Shown: positions 1 to 9,318 of the stretch, one piece after another
How positions within the stretch are numbered: the stretch's first letter is position 1
Layout: every line of letters begins with the position of its first letter
From: Ornithinibacillus xuwenensis
GTDB taxonomy: Bacteria; Bacillota; Bacilli; Bacillales; Amphibacillaceae
Direction of reading: 5' to 3'
Assembly (NCBI RefSeq): GCF_039614845.1
Contig: NZ_JBDIML010000001.1
Coordinates: forward strand, 868,001 to 932,000
DNA length: 64,000 nt
The notes under the pieces: model-generated
The model's database searches: none
Told to the model about the DNA's origin: nothing
What the model saw: the letters and a program-made list of their open reading frames with translations, nothing else
Made by a program: the position numbers and the translations under genes

Positions 1-1046
1 TTCACAACTTGAATCGCTGCTCTCATGGATGTTGGAGATGCATTATAGGCATCATTTATAATAGAAACACCATTCTTACCGTATAGCATTTCAAAACGCA
101 TTCCGGATAAGGTTAGATTACGTAGTGCATGTTGAACCTGTTCGGTTTCTATTCCAAGTAAACTAGCTAAAACAATTCCAAAGGATGCATTTTTTGCATT
201 ATGCGTACCTAGTAAAGGTATGCCATAAGAATTACCATCGGATCCAGTAAACACCGTTTCATTTCTATTTAAATCTATATTTGAAATGACATAATCATTC
301 TCACTACCAAATCCAACAGATAGTACATTATCTTGTTGATGGACATGTGACAATAATTCTTCATCACCATCAATAATGACTCGCCCGTTTTCCTTTAGTC
401 CACTAGTGATCTCCAATTTTGCTTTTGCAATTCCTTCTCTTGACCCTAAAAATTCAATATGGGACTCGCCAATATTTGTGATAATAGCATAGTCTGGTTT
501 TGCAATTTTTGAAAGTAATTCAATTTCCCCAAAACTACTCATACCCATTTCAAGAACCAAGATTTCCGTATCTCTAGCCATCGATAAAATAGTTAATGGC
601 ATTCCAATCTCATTATTATAATTGCCATTTGTTGAATGGGTTTTAAATTTTTCTTTTGAAATAGAAGCAATGATATCCTTTGTTGAGGTTTTTCCATTGG
701 ATCCTGTTACCCCGACTACAATTGGATTCACCTCATCACGGTAATGACTTGCTAGCTCCTGTAACGCTTTTGTTGTGTCATCAACATAGTAAACGATCAA
801 TTCGTTCGATAAATCTTTAGGTAGTTCTTTAGAGCTTTCCCATAATACAGCAACAGCACCATTTTCATGGGCTTGGGTAACAAAATCGTGCCCATCAAAA
901 TTTTCTCCAACTATTGGTATGAATAATGAGTTCTTAGCTTTCACTCGACTATCCCTATTTACTGTTTCAATAACGAATTCCTCACGAATATTCCCTTTAT
1001 TAGTTGAAAAAATAGTACTTAACCAATTGGTTGTAAATAGCATCAT
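1..1046 (-). CDS. murF: MurF, UDP-N-acetylmuramoyl-tripeptide--D-alanyl-D-alanine ligase (3' end outside window)
   Basis: Cytoplasmic Mur ligase that adds D-Ala-D-Ala to UDP-MurNAc-tripeptide. About 348 codons are visible and the C-terminus lies beyond the window edge. The translation from the tandem ATGATG shows the Mur ligase ATP loop GVTGSNGKTST, then an EMGMSSFGEI segment and the NDAYNASPTSM motif typical of MurF. The first ATG overlaps the A of the murE TGA stop (TGATG), so translation is probably coupled to murE. A start at 1043 is equally possible. In B. subtilis murE is followed by mraY and murF lies elsewhere next to ddl, so this adjacency differs. MurE is the only close alternative and is excluded by the neighbouring murE. 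Confidence 0.93.
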   Translation of the reverse strand, partial: MMLFTTNWLSTIFSTNKGNIREEFVIETVNRDSRVKAKNSLFIPIVGENFDGHDFVTQAHENGAVAVLWESSKELPKDLSNELIVYYVDDTTKALQELASHYRDEVNPIVVGVTGSNGKTSTKDIIASISKEKFKTHSTNGNYNNEIGMPLTILSMARDTEILVLEMGMSSFGEIELLSKIAKPDYAIITNIGESHIEFLGSREGIAKAKLEITSGLKENGRVIIDGDEELLSHVHQQDNVLSVGFGSENDYVISNIDLNRNETVFTGSDGNSYGIPLLGTHNAKNASFGIVLASLLGIETEQVQHALRNLTLSGMRFEMLYGKNGVSIINDAYNASPTSMRAAIQVV

Positions 1047-2521
1047 CAATTCTCCTTAGCTTGCAGTGCTTCCAAGGCCACTTCCCTGTCATCAAAATGA
1101 TGTTTAATATGGCCAATTTGTTGGTATGTTTCATGCCCTTTTCCTGCAATTAGTATAATATCATCTTTTTGAGCTTGCTTGATTGCATAATGAATAGCTT
1201 CTCTTCGGTCAGATATCACCTGAAAATTGGTTGTAGATCCCTCAATTCCTGCGGTCATATCGTTTAGTATTGTTTGCGGATTTTCCGTCCTAGGATTGTC
1301 TGATGTAAAGATGGCTTGATCGGCATATTTAACCGCAATTTGAGCCATTAATGGGCGCTTCGAACGGTCACGGTCACCTCCGCAGCCAACGACAACAAAT
1401 ACCTTCTTTTTAGCAAAATCTTGAATGGTTGCCAACACATTTTCTAACGAATCTGGTGTATGTGCATAATCCACAATGACAGAAAAGGATTGACCATTTA
1501 CTATAGGTTCAAATCTTCCATGAACACCTTGTATACTTTGTAAAGCTTCTTTTATGATTGGTAATGAAATGCCTGATATAATGGCAGCTGCACTTGCAGC
1601 TAACATATTATAAACATTAAAATTACCTATCAAATTACTTTTAATATCAGCATTACCATATGGAGTACATAATAAAAATCGAGTTCCCATTGGTGTTAAT
1701 TGTATGTCCTTAGCAGTAATAATTGCTTCTCCCTTAATTCCATATGTAATTATTGCTTGAGCAGTTGAACGCGAGATCCGCCAACTAACTGAGTCGTCTA
1801 CGTTGATAATAGCAAATTTCTTATTATTCGTATGATAGCTATTTCCTAATTGTGCAAACAAAAGACTTTTCGCTCTAAGATAATCGTCCATGGATTCATG
1901 ATAATCCAAGTGATCCTGTGTTAAATTGGTAAAGATAGCAATATTATAATCACATCCATAAACTCTTCCCAAATCAAGTGCATGGGAGGACACTTCCATT
2001 ATTACCTGTTCTACCCCTTGGTCAACCATTTGACGAATCGTTTTTTGTAAAAACAAGGCGTCCGGTGTAGTGTTTTCAACAGGATAGGTATTACTGCCAA
2101 TTTTCATTTGAATGGTACCAATGACACCTGTTTTTTGATGATTATGATTAAAAATCGTCTCTAAAAGATAGGTAACGGAAGTTTTTCCATTTGTCCCTGT
2201 GACACCAATTAGTGGTACATAATTGGTTGGATGCTGGTAGTACTTCGCTGCAGCCATCGCTAAAAAACGAACTGTATCCGGAACTTTAAGCACAGGTGCA
2301 GATACATTTATCTCTCTCTCAGCAACGATAACAGACGCTCCATTTTGCACCGCCTCTTCTACATAATCATGTCCATCAACAGAAAATCCGTTGATACAAA
2401 CAAATAAATCACCCTTCTTAATTTCTCTAGAATCCATTTTAATAGCATTGATTTCGATGTCGTATAGTTTAGAGAATTGTTCAGAGAATGGAAGTAAAGA
2501 AAGAAGTTCCTTTAATCTCAT
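1046..2521 (-). CDS. murE: MurE, UDP-MurNAc-L-Ala-D-Glu:meso-diaminopimelate ligase
   Basis: Adds the third stem-peptide residue in cytoplasmic peptidoglycan precursor synthesis. The 491-residue length is normal. The ATP-binding loop GVTGTNGKTS is at residues 106-115. The substrate motif DNPRTE starts at residue 408; the DNPR form is known for meso-DAP-adding enzymes, as opposed to lysine-adding ones. That agrees with the dapH/ykuR diaminopimelate genes at the other end of the window. Start ATG at 2521 follows AAAGGATG at good spacing. It lies 449 bp downstream of spoVD and has its own sigma-A-like promoter, so it can be expressed apart from the sporulation gene. It overlaps murF by one base. 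Confidence 0.97.
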   Translation of the reverse strand: MRLKELLSLLPFSEQFSKLYDIEINAIKMDSREIKKGDLFVCINGFSVDGHDYVEEAVQNGASVIVAEREINVSAPVLKVPDTVRFLAMAAAKYYQHPTNYVPLIGVTGTNGKTSVTYLLETIFNHNHQKTGVIGTIQMKIGSNTYPVENTTPDALFLQKTIRQMVDQGVEQVIMEVSSHALDLGRVYGCDYNIAIFTNLTQDHLDYHESMDDYLRAKSLLFAQLGNSYHTNNKKFAIINVDDSVSWRISRSTAQAIITYGIKGEAIITAKDIQLTPMGTRFLLCTPYGNADIKSNLIGNFNVYNMLAASAAAIISGISLPIIKEALQSIQGVHGRFEPIVNGQSFSVIVDYAHTPDSLENVLATIQDFAKKKVFVVVGCGGDRDRSKRPLMAQIAVKYADQAIFTSDNPRTENPQTILNDMTAGIEGSTTNFQVISDRREAIHYAIKQAQKDDIILIAGKGHETYQQIGHIKHHFDDREVALEALQAKEN

Positions 2522-2616
2522 CCATTACATCCTTTCTTATCTCCAACATAATATTCTCTTTCAATTGTCGATTTAAGAGGGTTGTTTACCTTCTTAAATA
2601 CTTTTTCATCCTATCT

Positions 2617-2645
2617 ATTATACCAAATGAAGCTGTTATTCTGAA
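2617..2645 (-). promoter_or_regulatory. sigma-A-type promoter for murE-murF
   Basis: On the minus strand TTCAGA (2640-2645) and TATAAT (2617-2622) are separated by 17 bp. A TGG just before the -10 gives an extended -10. Transcription would start about 90 bp upstream of murE. A separate vegetative promoter makes sense because spoVD upstream is a sporulation gene in relatives. Confidence 0.6.
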
Positions 2646-2970
2646 TCATTTTCTTAAATAAAGTGAAACAACATTTGTAATAAATTCAGCTGTAAGGATA
2701 TTCGTCTTTCAATATTTCACAAGGAGGTTCCGGTGAGACTTTTATACATATGCTTAAAAAAATACCTTATATTAATTTCGCAATTTAAGGGGAACAATTT
2801 AATGAATCATAAACCATTATAGAGAATTTAAGGGCAGGCTCTTCTTTTAACCATTTATGCTTACGCTTTCTCTTATTAGGAATTTCCCGCCCGTTATTTA
2901 TGAATATAATACTTCATTATTGGAATCTCCATGCCGTAAACTTACCCGCTAAATAGCAAATTATTATTCG
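2646..2970. other. gap between spoVD and murE promoter; one tiny ORF on the plus strand
   Basis: About 325 bp without a recognised gene. The plus strand has a near-perfect ribosome binding site AAGGAGG (2721-2727) and, five bases later, GTG at 2733 opening a 29-codon ORF that ends at 2822. I recognise no family and no promoter upstream of it. No clear intrinsic terminator for spoVD was seen here. Confidence 0.3.
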
Positions 2971-4920
2971 TTATTCTTCTTTCTCCTTCGATTTCTTCTC
3001 TTCCGATAAATAAATTCTAATTTTTGATCCAGCCTCTACCTTTGTTCCTGCCGCTGGTTCCTGATCTAGAATATAATCTCCAGTTCCATTAGTCTCAATC
3101 GTCAGATCTGTCATATATTCCATCAACTCACCCTTTTTTACACCAATTAAGTCTGGCACCTCAACTTTTGGTTGATCAGGCCATTGATACTCTTTCTCTA
3201 GTCCGTCTTCTCTAGGCTCTACACCCATCACTCGTAAACTGTCGCCAATAATGGTCCCAACAATCGGGGCGGCTACTACTCCACCAAATTGAACGGTACC
3301 TTTTGGATTATCTACCGCTACATAAACTACGATTTCCGGGTCATCTGCCGGTGCAAATCCTATAAAGGACACAACATAATTATTTTCCATATAGCCACCA
3401 TTTGGACCAACCTTCTGAGCCGTTCCGGTTTTTCCCCCTACTCGATAGCCGTCCACATAAGCTGGTCTTCCCGTCCCTTTGGCAACAACACTTTCCAATG
3501 CATTTCGTATTTCTTCTGATGTTGCTTCCGAAATAACTCGATTTTTCATGGTAGGCTCTGTTTTAGAAACAGATTCACTTGTTTGAGGATCTACCCATTC
3601 TTTAGCAATAAAGGGTTCGTAAAGATACCCTCCATTAACCGCAGCTGAGACTGCCATAACCTGTTGGATGGGGGTTACAGAAACTCCCTGTCCGAATGCC
3701 GTTGTGGCTAACTCAACAGGACCAACATTTTCCGGTTTAAATAGGATACCAGATCCTTCTCCCTGTAAATCTATACCGGTTTTAGAACCAAATCCAAATT
3801 CTTCAATGTAGCTAAATAGCTTTTCTTTACCCAATTCCTCACCTAGATGAACAAATCCGGGGTTACAAGAATTTTGTACGACCTCTAAAAAAGTTTGACT
3901 ACCATGTCCGCCAGCCTTCCAACAATGAAGTTTCGATCCCCCAACCTCAATATATCCAGGGTCATGAAACTCATCTTTTTCTAAATCAACAATTCCTTCT
4001 TCTAAGGCAGCAGCAAGTGTAATGATTTTAAAGGTAGAGCCCGGCTCATACGTACTCCATATCGGTAAGTTTCGGTTATAAATGGACGCATCAACCTCCT
4101 GATAATTTTCAGGATTAAAATTTGGTCTAGAAGACATGGCTAAGATCCCACCTGTATCCGGATCAACAGCAATGGCCAATGCCCCATCAGGATTATATTT
4201 GGCAACAGCTAAATCTAGCTCTCTCTCAATAATGGTTTGGATTTGTGAATCAATACTTGTCACTAAATCATAACCATCCTTTGGTGGTGTATAGACATCA
4301 GCCAATTGATTTAGCCTTCTTCCTTTTGCATCAGAATAAAAGGATAGACTCCCCTCTTCACCACTTAATAAATCATCATAATATAATTCAAGCCCCATCA
4401 GTCCTTGATTATCAATTCCAGCGAAACCAAGAACATGCGCTAAATCATCACCATATGGATAATGCCGAATAGAGTCTTTCGCCAAGTAAACTCCCTCAAG
4501 ATTTAACGTTCGTATTGCCTTCTCTTGTTCATTGGATATCTTTCTTCCCTCTGGATGAATATTCACAGACATAGCTGATTTTGTAACGTATTCATAAGCT
4601 GTCTCTTCAGACATGTCCAATATTTCAGCTAGCTTTTTGGCAGTTTCTTCTGGATTCTTTATTTGCCTCGGAACAACTACAACGGATGGCGCCGTAACAT
4701 TTTCGGCTAAAATATTACCGCTATTATCCAATATCCGCCCTCTTTCTGGCTGAAAAGAAATATTCCTACTCCATGACTCATCCGCTTTTTCCATTAACTG
4801 ATCGCCAAGTATGAATTGTACGTATCCTAAGCGAAAATCAATGACACCGAAAAAGATTATACCAATAAGAAAAACAGCGACTAATCGTTTTCTAACTGTT
4901 ACAGTTGATACTCGTTTCAT
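2971..4920 (-). CDS. spoVD: SpoVD, sporulation-specific class B penicillin-binding protein
   Basis: Membrane-anchored transpeptidase that in Bacillus makes the spore cortex with SpoVE. The 649 residues show an N-terminal membrane segment (about residues 12-30), a PBP dimerisation domain, and a transpeptidase domain with STFK (catalytic serine about 295), SCN (about 352) and KTGTAQ (about 497). A single PASTA repeat ends in a charged lysine/glutamate tail. One PASTA repeat, against two in the pbpB product upstream, matches the usual SpoVD/PbpB distinction. Start ATG follows AAAGGAGATGGACG. It lies 99 bp after pbpB. A sporulation promoter is expected in that gap but I could not identify a convincing one. 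The spoVD assignment over a second vegetative PBP2 rests on gene order and domain count. Confidence 0.9.
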   Translation of the reverse strand: MKRVSTVTVRKRLVAVFLIGIIFFGVIDFRLGYVQFILGDQLMEKADESWSRNISFQPERGRILDNSGNILAENVTAPSVVVVPRQIKNPEETAKKLAEILDMSEETAYEYVTKSAMSVNIHPEGRKISNEQEKAIRTLNLEGVYLAKDSIRHYPYGDDLAHVLGFAGIDNQGLMGLELYYDDLLSGEEGSLSFYSDAKGRRLNQLADVYTPPKDGYDLVTSIDSQIQTIIERELDLAVAKYNPDGALAIAVDPDTGGILAMSSRPNFNPENYQEVDASIYNRNLPIWSTYEPGSTFKIITLAAALEEGIVDLEKDEFHDPGYIEVGGSKLHCWKAGGHGSQTFLEVVQNSCNPGFVHLGEELGKEKLFSYIEEFGFGSKTGIDLQGEGSGILFKPENVGPVELATTAFGQGVSVTPIQQVMAVSAAVNGGYLYEPFIAKEWVDPQTSESVSKTEPTMKNRVISEATSEEIRNALESVVAKGTGRPAYVDGYRVGGKTGTAQKVGPNGGYMENNYVVSFIGFAPADDPEIVVYVAVDNPKGTVQFGGVVAAPIVGTIIGDSLRVMGVEPREDGLEKEYQWPDQPKVEVPDLIGVKKGELMEYMTDLTIETNGTGDYILDQEPAAGTKVEAGSKIRIYLSEEKKSKEKEE

Positions 4921-5019
4921 CGTCCATCTCCTTTACATAGGTAGGCTTGTATCAACTATATGATTTAAAAAACTGATTAGAACACTGTTTTCATTCTAGA
5001 ATTATCATTCTATCTTTAT

Positions 5020-7254
5020 CTATTCGAATGTATCAGCAGGCTGTTCCTCTTCTTTACTGCTTTGAGACACATTCTCCATAGGTGTCTTTAATTCCACACC
5101 TAAATATTCACTTTCACTAATTTCTCTTCCTATTTCGATACTTTGTGTCACAACATAGCCATTTCCAATAGTCTCCGTGTCAAGATTTAACATGTCACCC
5201 AACCTCAACACATCACGTAAGGACCAGCCAATTATATCTGGCATTGTCGGACTATCCGTTACAAGTAATATACGTTCATTTGGGAGAACTTCAGCACCTT
5301 CTTCAACACTTATAGCGACTACCTTATCCCCTGTTCCTATAATGGTGTTCGTAATACTAGCACTTGTTAGTAATTCACTAGCTTCTGTAACTGATTTCCC
5401 AATTAAATTAGGCATTTTATAAACTGTTACATTCTCCATCTCACTTTTATCAGGATTAATATTTAGATAGTGTAGTGCATTTTCCATAACATTATTGAAA
5501 ATAAAGGATACAGGTGCTGATCCTGGTTCAATACCAGAGTCAAATTCTAAATTAGGTTGCTTGACTGAGACATACATCATTAATTGTGGATCATCTGCTG
5601 GTGCCATTCCTAAGAAAGAAAACACATAATTTTCATTTCCAGTTAAATATCCTGCTCCATCCGGATTTGGAATTTGGGCTGTACCTGTCTTCCCTCCAAC
5701 TGAATAATCATCCAAATTAAATCTACTACCAGTTGCATATTCTGATTGAACCGCTGAAACTAGTAACTCTCTAACTTGTTCTGCAGTCTCCTTCGAAATC
5801 GGTTCCCCTACTAACTCTGGTTGATTTTCTTCTAGAACACTATCAGTATCCGAATCTACTACCTTACTAATAATATACGGTTTTACCATTTTTCCGTCAT
5901 TTGCAATTGCTGTCGCAGCCTTCATTAATTGTATTGGAGTTGTCGTACTACCTTGTCCAAAGGAGGTTGTTAGTTTTTCTAATGGCCAGTTGTAAAGGAT
6001 TTCTCCTTGAACCTCTCCTGGTAAGTCAATACCTGACGTTGCATCGAAATCAAATGCATTCAAGTATTCTAAAAAGGTATCAGGTCCCATTTTTTCCCAT
6101 AGCAATTTCCCAGCAGCTACGTTAGAAGAACGCGCAAAGCCCTCGTTATAAGAAATCGCTCCCCAGCCTTCACCATTATTGAAGTCATTAATGGCAGTAA
6201 CTCGTTCACTTATTTGATAGCTCCCAGATTTGTATTTCTCCTCACCATTGTATACACCTGACTCTATTGCAGCTGCCCATGTGAACATCTTCATGGTAGA
6301 GCCTGGTTCAAATGGTGTTGAGATTGCATCGTTATACCAGTTCTGAACATCCTCTGGATTATTCGGATTATAGCTAGGACGATTACTCATTGCAACGATT
6401 TCACCTGTTTTTGGATTCATAACAATCGCCGTCATACGTTCAGGTTCATATTTCTCATCTACCTGTGTCATAACATCCTCAAGTAAGGTTTGTATTTTTT
6501 GGTCAATTGTTAAATAAACATCATCACCATTATCTGGCATTTGAATGACTTCGTTAGGATCTAATAGCTTTTTATTATAAAGGTCACGCTGATAAGAAAT
6601 ATAACCATCATGCCCTTTTAACAAATCATCCATTTCATGTTCAATACCTGTTACCCCATTAATCTGGTTCGTTACACCATCTTCTGTTTCAACTTCTGTC
6701 TCTCTAGCAAAACCAATAATATGGGATGCAAAAAGCCCATTTGGATAATACCTGACATTCTCTTTGACGAATCGAATTCCAGGTAAATTCAATGCGACAA
6801 TTTCGTCCTTCGTTTGAAGTGAAATTCCCTTACCAATAGAGCCGAATTCAACCTGAGATTTATCATTTTCGATACCATAGTTTAGTCGTTCTAAAATGTA
6901 TTTCGACTCAGCATTCAACAAAGGAGCCAGCTTTTCTGCTGTACCAACTGGGTCAGCGACATGCTCAGGCTCCTCTAGATTATCTGAGTATTCCTCATCG
7001 ACTATAGCGTACATTCGGAAGGTTGGCATATCATAAGCAAGTGTCATGCCATTTTTATCGAAAATTTTCCCACGTTCAGAATCAAGTGTGTAGGAGGTCG
7101 TCCTCACATCATCAGCCCATTCCTCTAGCGAAACACCTTCAACTGCGCCAGATGCCTGAATATATAAAAACCTTCCTGTTACAATTAAAAATGCCACGAC
7201 GAAGATAACCATTAACACTCCAGCCATGGCATGGGTTGTTTTATTTTTTTTCAT
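5020..7254 (-). CDS. pbpB: PBP2B, septal class B penicillin-binding protein
   Basis: Essential division transpeptidase that crosslinks septal peptidoglycan. The 744 residues contain a short cytoplasmic N-terminus, a membrane segment (about 10-28), a dimerisation domain, and a transpeptidase domain with STMK (catalytic serine about 319), an SSN motif (about 379) and KTGTAQ (about 529). Two PASTA repeats and an acidic tail follow. The order ftsL-pbpB-spoVD supports the name, and FtsL is the known membrane partner. It starts 15 bp after ftsL with AGGTGATAATAG before the ATG, so it is in the mraZ operon. Confidence 0.96.
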   Translation of the reverse strand: MKKNKTTHAMAGVLMVIFVVAFLIVTGRFLYIQASGAVEGVSLEEWADDVRTTSYTLDSERGKIFDKNGMTLAYDMPTFRMYAIVDEEYSDNLEEPEHVADPVGTAEKLAPLLNAESKYILERLNYGIENDKSQVEFGSIGKGISLQTKDEIVALNLPGIRFVKENVRYYPNGLFASHIIGFARETEVETEDGVTNQINGVTGIEHEMDDLLKGHDGYISYQRDLYNKKLLDPNEVIQMPDNGDDVYLTIDQKIQTLLEDVMTQVDEKYEPERMTAIVMNPKTGEIVAMSNRPSYNPNNPEDVQNWYNDAISTPFEPGSTMKMFTWAAAIESGVYNGEEKYKSGSYQISERVTAINDFNNGEGWGAISYNEGFARSSNVAAGKLLWEKMGPDTFLEYLNAFDFDATSGIDLPGEVQGEILYNWPLEKLTTSFGQGSTTTPIQLMKAATAIANDGKMVKPYIISKVVDSDTDSVLEENQPELVGEPISKETAEQVRELLVSAVQSEYATGSRFNLDDYSVGGKTGTAQIPNPDGAGYLTGNENYVFSFLGMAPADDPQLMMYVSVKQPNLEFDSGIEPGSAPVSFIFNNVMENALHYLNINPDKSEMENVTVYKMPNLIGKSVTEASELLTSASITNTIIGTGDKVVAISVEEGAEVLPNERILLVTDSPTMPDIIGWSLRDVLRLGDMLNLDTETIGNGYVVTQSIEIGREISESEYLGVELKTPMENVSQSSKEEEQPADTFE

Positions 7255-7269
7255 CTATTATCACCTGCA

Positions 7270-7638
7270 TTATTGATTAAAAGCGTTTGCTTGCTTAACT
7301 TCTGCAGCCTGAATGGTTAAACCATTTTCTTTCGCGTATTGCGTAATACGCTCTGGTCTACTTAACTCCTTAATTTCGTACACTAATCCTTCATTCACAA
7401 CTTGTTGATTCGAAACAGTTTGTTCAAGTGATTGAATATCACGATTCAATGCGTCCATCGAGGAGGAATAAGAAACAATAAACCCACCAAATAATAATAA
7501 AGCTGCTGCTACAACAGTATACAACATTTTTTCACCTTTTGTAATCCAGCTTTTTTTACGAATAACAACCTTTTTTTCTACTTGCGGTTGATATGAAGTG
7601 TAGGTTTGTTGCCAACTTCTTGCTTGATTTGCTGCCAT
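7270..7638 (-). CDS. ftsL: FtsL, cell division membrane protein
   Basis: Bitopic divisome protein that pairs with DivIC and PBP2B. The 122 residues show a basic cytoplasmic N-terminus (K/R cluster about 22-35), one membrane helix (about 40-58) and an extracellular coiled-coil segment ending in a short polar tail, as is normal for Bacillus FtsL. The ATG overlaps the rsmH stop codon by one base (TAATG), indicating translational coupling. Sequence conservation in this family is low, so position between rsmH and pbpB is the main evidence. Confidence 0.93.
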   Translation of the reverse strand: MAANQARSWQQTYTSYQPQVEKKVVIRKKSWITKGEKMLYTVVAAALLLFGGFIVSYSSSMDALNRDIQSLEQTVSNQQVVNEGLVYEIKELSRPERITQYAKENGLTIQAAEVKQANAFNQ

Positions 7639-8615
7639 TATTTATTCCACCCTTCCTCAAAATTAAAGTCTTCAGACCAGCTATTTACCTTTTCTACAAT
7701 TCTCAGCTTCGCCGACCTAGACCTTCGATTTTCTTCTAATTCATGATCATCTGCCACGATTGGCTTTCGATTTATGACTTTAAATGGGGCCTCGTACTCT
7801 TTGGGAATTATCGGTAAATTCCGAGGGGTTTCCTTAGGCGTACTCCATTTTTTAAATGCTTGCTTACAGATTCGGTCTTCCAGCGAATGAAAGGTAATCA
7901 CTGCTATTCTACCCTCAACATTTACAACTTGCGCCGCTTGGTGTAGCGCATCATGAAAGGCTTGAAGTTCATCATTGACAGCTATACGAATTGCTTGAAA
8001 AATTCTTTTAGCAGGATGTCCACCTTTTCTTCTTGCCGGTGCCGGAATCGCTTCTTTTATTATTTCAACTAATTGATAGGTTGTTTCAATGGTAGTTGTT
8101 TTTCGATATTCCTCAATCTTTCTTGCTATTTGTTTTGAAAATTTCTCTTCGCCATATTTAAAGAAGATTGAAACTAATTCGTTGTAGGACCAATTATTAA
8201 CAACCTCGAATGCTGATAATTTCTGACCCTGATTCATACGCATGTCCAATTTAGCATCATGCTGATAGCTAAATCCTCTTTCTCCTCTATCAAGCTGCGG
8301 AGAAGATACACCAAGATCAAATAGGATACCATCAACATTAGTAATTTGATTATTTACTAATTCTTCTTGTAAATTGCGAAAGTTACTATGAATAAATAAT
8401 ATCCGGTCTTGATAGTCAGACAATCTGTCTTTTGCTGCATTTAGCGCATCAATATCTTGATCAAAAGCAATTAATAAACCATTTTCGTTAAGCTGTGAAG
8501 CAATTCTTTCAGAATGACCTCCACCACCTAACGTACAATCTATATATGTACCATCTGGTTTAATATCTAACCCTTTTACGGACTCTTCCTTTAATACTGT
8601 GTAATGCTCAAACAT
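7638..8615 (-). CDS. rsmH: RsmH (MraW), 16S rRNA (cytosine(1402)-N(4))-methyltransferase
   Basis: S-adenosylmethionine-dependent methyltransferase for N4 of C1402 in the ribosomal P site. The 325 residues are normal. Visible family motifs are YIDCTLGGGGHS (SAM-binding, about 24-35), FDLGVSSPQLD, RIFQAIRIAVNDEL and ITFHSLEDR. It follows mraZ by 33 bp and overlaps ftsL by one base. The ATG at 8615 is preceded by AGGTG at five-base spacing. Confidence 0.97.
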   Translation of the reverse strand: MFEHYTVLKEESVKGLDIKPDGTYIDCTLGGGGHSERIASQLNENGLLIAFDQDIDALNAAKDRLSDYQDRILFIHSNFRNLQEELVNNQITNVDGILFDLGVSSPQLDRGERGFSYQHDAKLDMRMNQGQKLSAFEVVNNWSYNELVSIFFKYGEEKFSKQIARKIEEYRKTTTIETTYQLVEIIKEAIPAPARRKGGHPAKRIFQAIRIAVNDELQAFHDALHQAAQVVNVEGRIAVITFHSLEDRICKQAFKKWSTPKETPRNLPIIPKEYEAPFKVINRKPIVADDHELEENRRSRSAKLRIVEKVNSWSEDFNFEEGWNK

Positions 8616-8648
8616 GTTAACACCTACTTTTGCGATTTACGATTTTGG

Positions 8649-9080
8649 TTAAATATCAAAATCCATTAGGTTCTCAGCAATCTCTGCAAATGACTCCTCA
8701 GATTCATTGAAATAGTCATCCCAGTTTTCACTTGCCCAGAATTCAATGCGATTTGAAACACCAATTACCACACACTCTTTATCTAAACCTGCATAATTTC
8801 GAAGTGGCTGTGGTATGTTTATTCTTCCCTGCTTATCAACATCACATTCCACTGCTCCAGAGAAGAAAAATCTCGTAAATGCTCTAGCATCTTTTTTTGT
8901 TAAAGGGAGCTTCTTAAGCTTTTCCTCTATTAAGGACCATTCGGACATGGGGTATGCAAACAGACATTTATCTAGTCCGCGAGTGACAACAAAACGTTCA
9001 CCAAGCTCATCACGAAACTTAGAAGGGACAATTATTCTACCCTTTGTATCAAAGTTATGTTGGAATTCACCCATGAACAT
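8649..9080 (-). CDS. mraZ: MraZ, transcriptional regulator of the division and cell wall cluster
   Basis: AbrB-fold DNA-binding protein, 143 residues, with the two SpoVT-AbrB-like halves typical of MraZ. The DKQGRINIP motif in the second half mirrors DTKGRIIVP in the first. The N-terminus MFMGEF supports the start at 9080. In other bacteria MraZ binds TGGG-type repeats in its own promoter and represses the operon. Matching 10-bp-spaced GTGG repeats lie directly upstream. First gene of the mraZ-rsmH-ftsL-pbpB operon. Confidence 0.96.
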   Translation of the reverse strand: MFMGEFQHNFDTKGRIIVPSKFRDELGERFVVTRGLDKCLFAYPMSEWSLIEEKLKKLPLTKKDARAFTRFFFSGAVECDVDKQGRINIPQPLRNYAGLDKECVVIGVSNRIEFWASENWDDYFNESEESFAEIAENLMDFDI

Positions 9081-9110
9081 TTAGTCCGCCCCCACTTTCA
9101 TATCTCAATA

Positions 9111-9137
9111 TTACCACATCCCCCCACTTTTCACCAC
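9111..9137 (-). promoter_or_regulatory. putative MraZ operator: three GTGG repeats with 10-bp period
   Basis: On the minus strand GTGG occurs at 9134-9137, 9124-9127 and 9114-9117, exactly 10 bp apart. A further GTGG is at 9092-9095 next to the ribosome binding site. MraZ proteins are known to bind tandem boxes of this kind upstream of mraZ. A -10-like TAATAT follows the last repeat. Confidence 0.6.
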
Positions 9138-9184
9138 AATATATTTCAAAAAATTTATAATAACCAAATACCAGTTGATTTTAC

Positions 9185-9277
9185 ACAAAAAAATAACTGT
9201 CCTTCTATAGATATAAAACCACTATATCCCTTTATCATTAAGGGTTTATAGGGTTATATCTCATTAGAAAGACAGTT
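9185..9277 (-). terminator. long imperfect hairpin terminator downstream of bshC
   Basis: An extended dyad runs from AACTGTC (9195) to GACAGTT (9277). It has matching internal blocks (TTCT/AGAA, AGATATAA/TTATATCT, CTATA/TATAG, CCCTT/AAGGG) around a seven-base loop. On the minus strand the stem is followed by TATTTTTTT. This separates bshC from the mraZ operon. Confidence 0.7.
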
Positions 9278-9318
9278 AATATTGTAATTCATCTCAAAGT
9301 GTTGGGAAGTGGTGGGTA

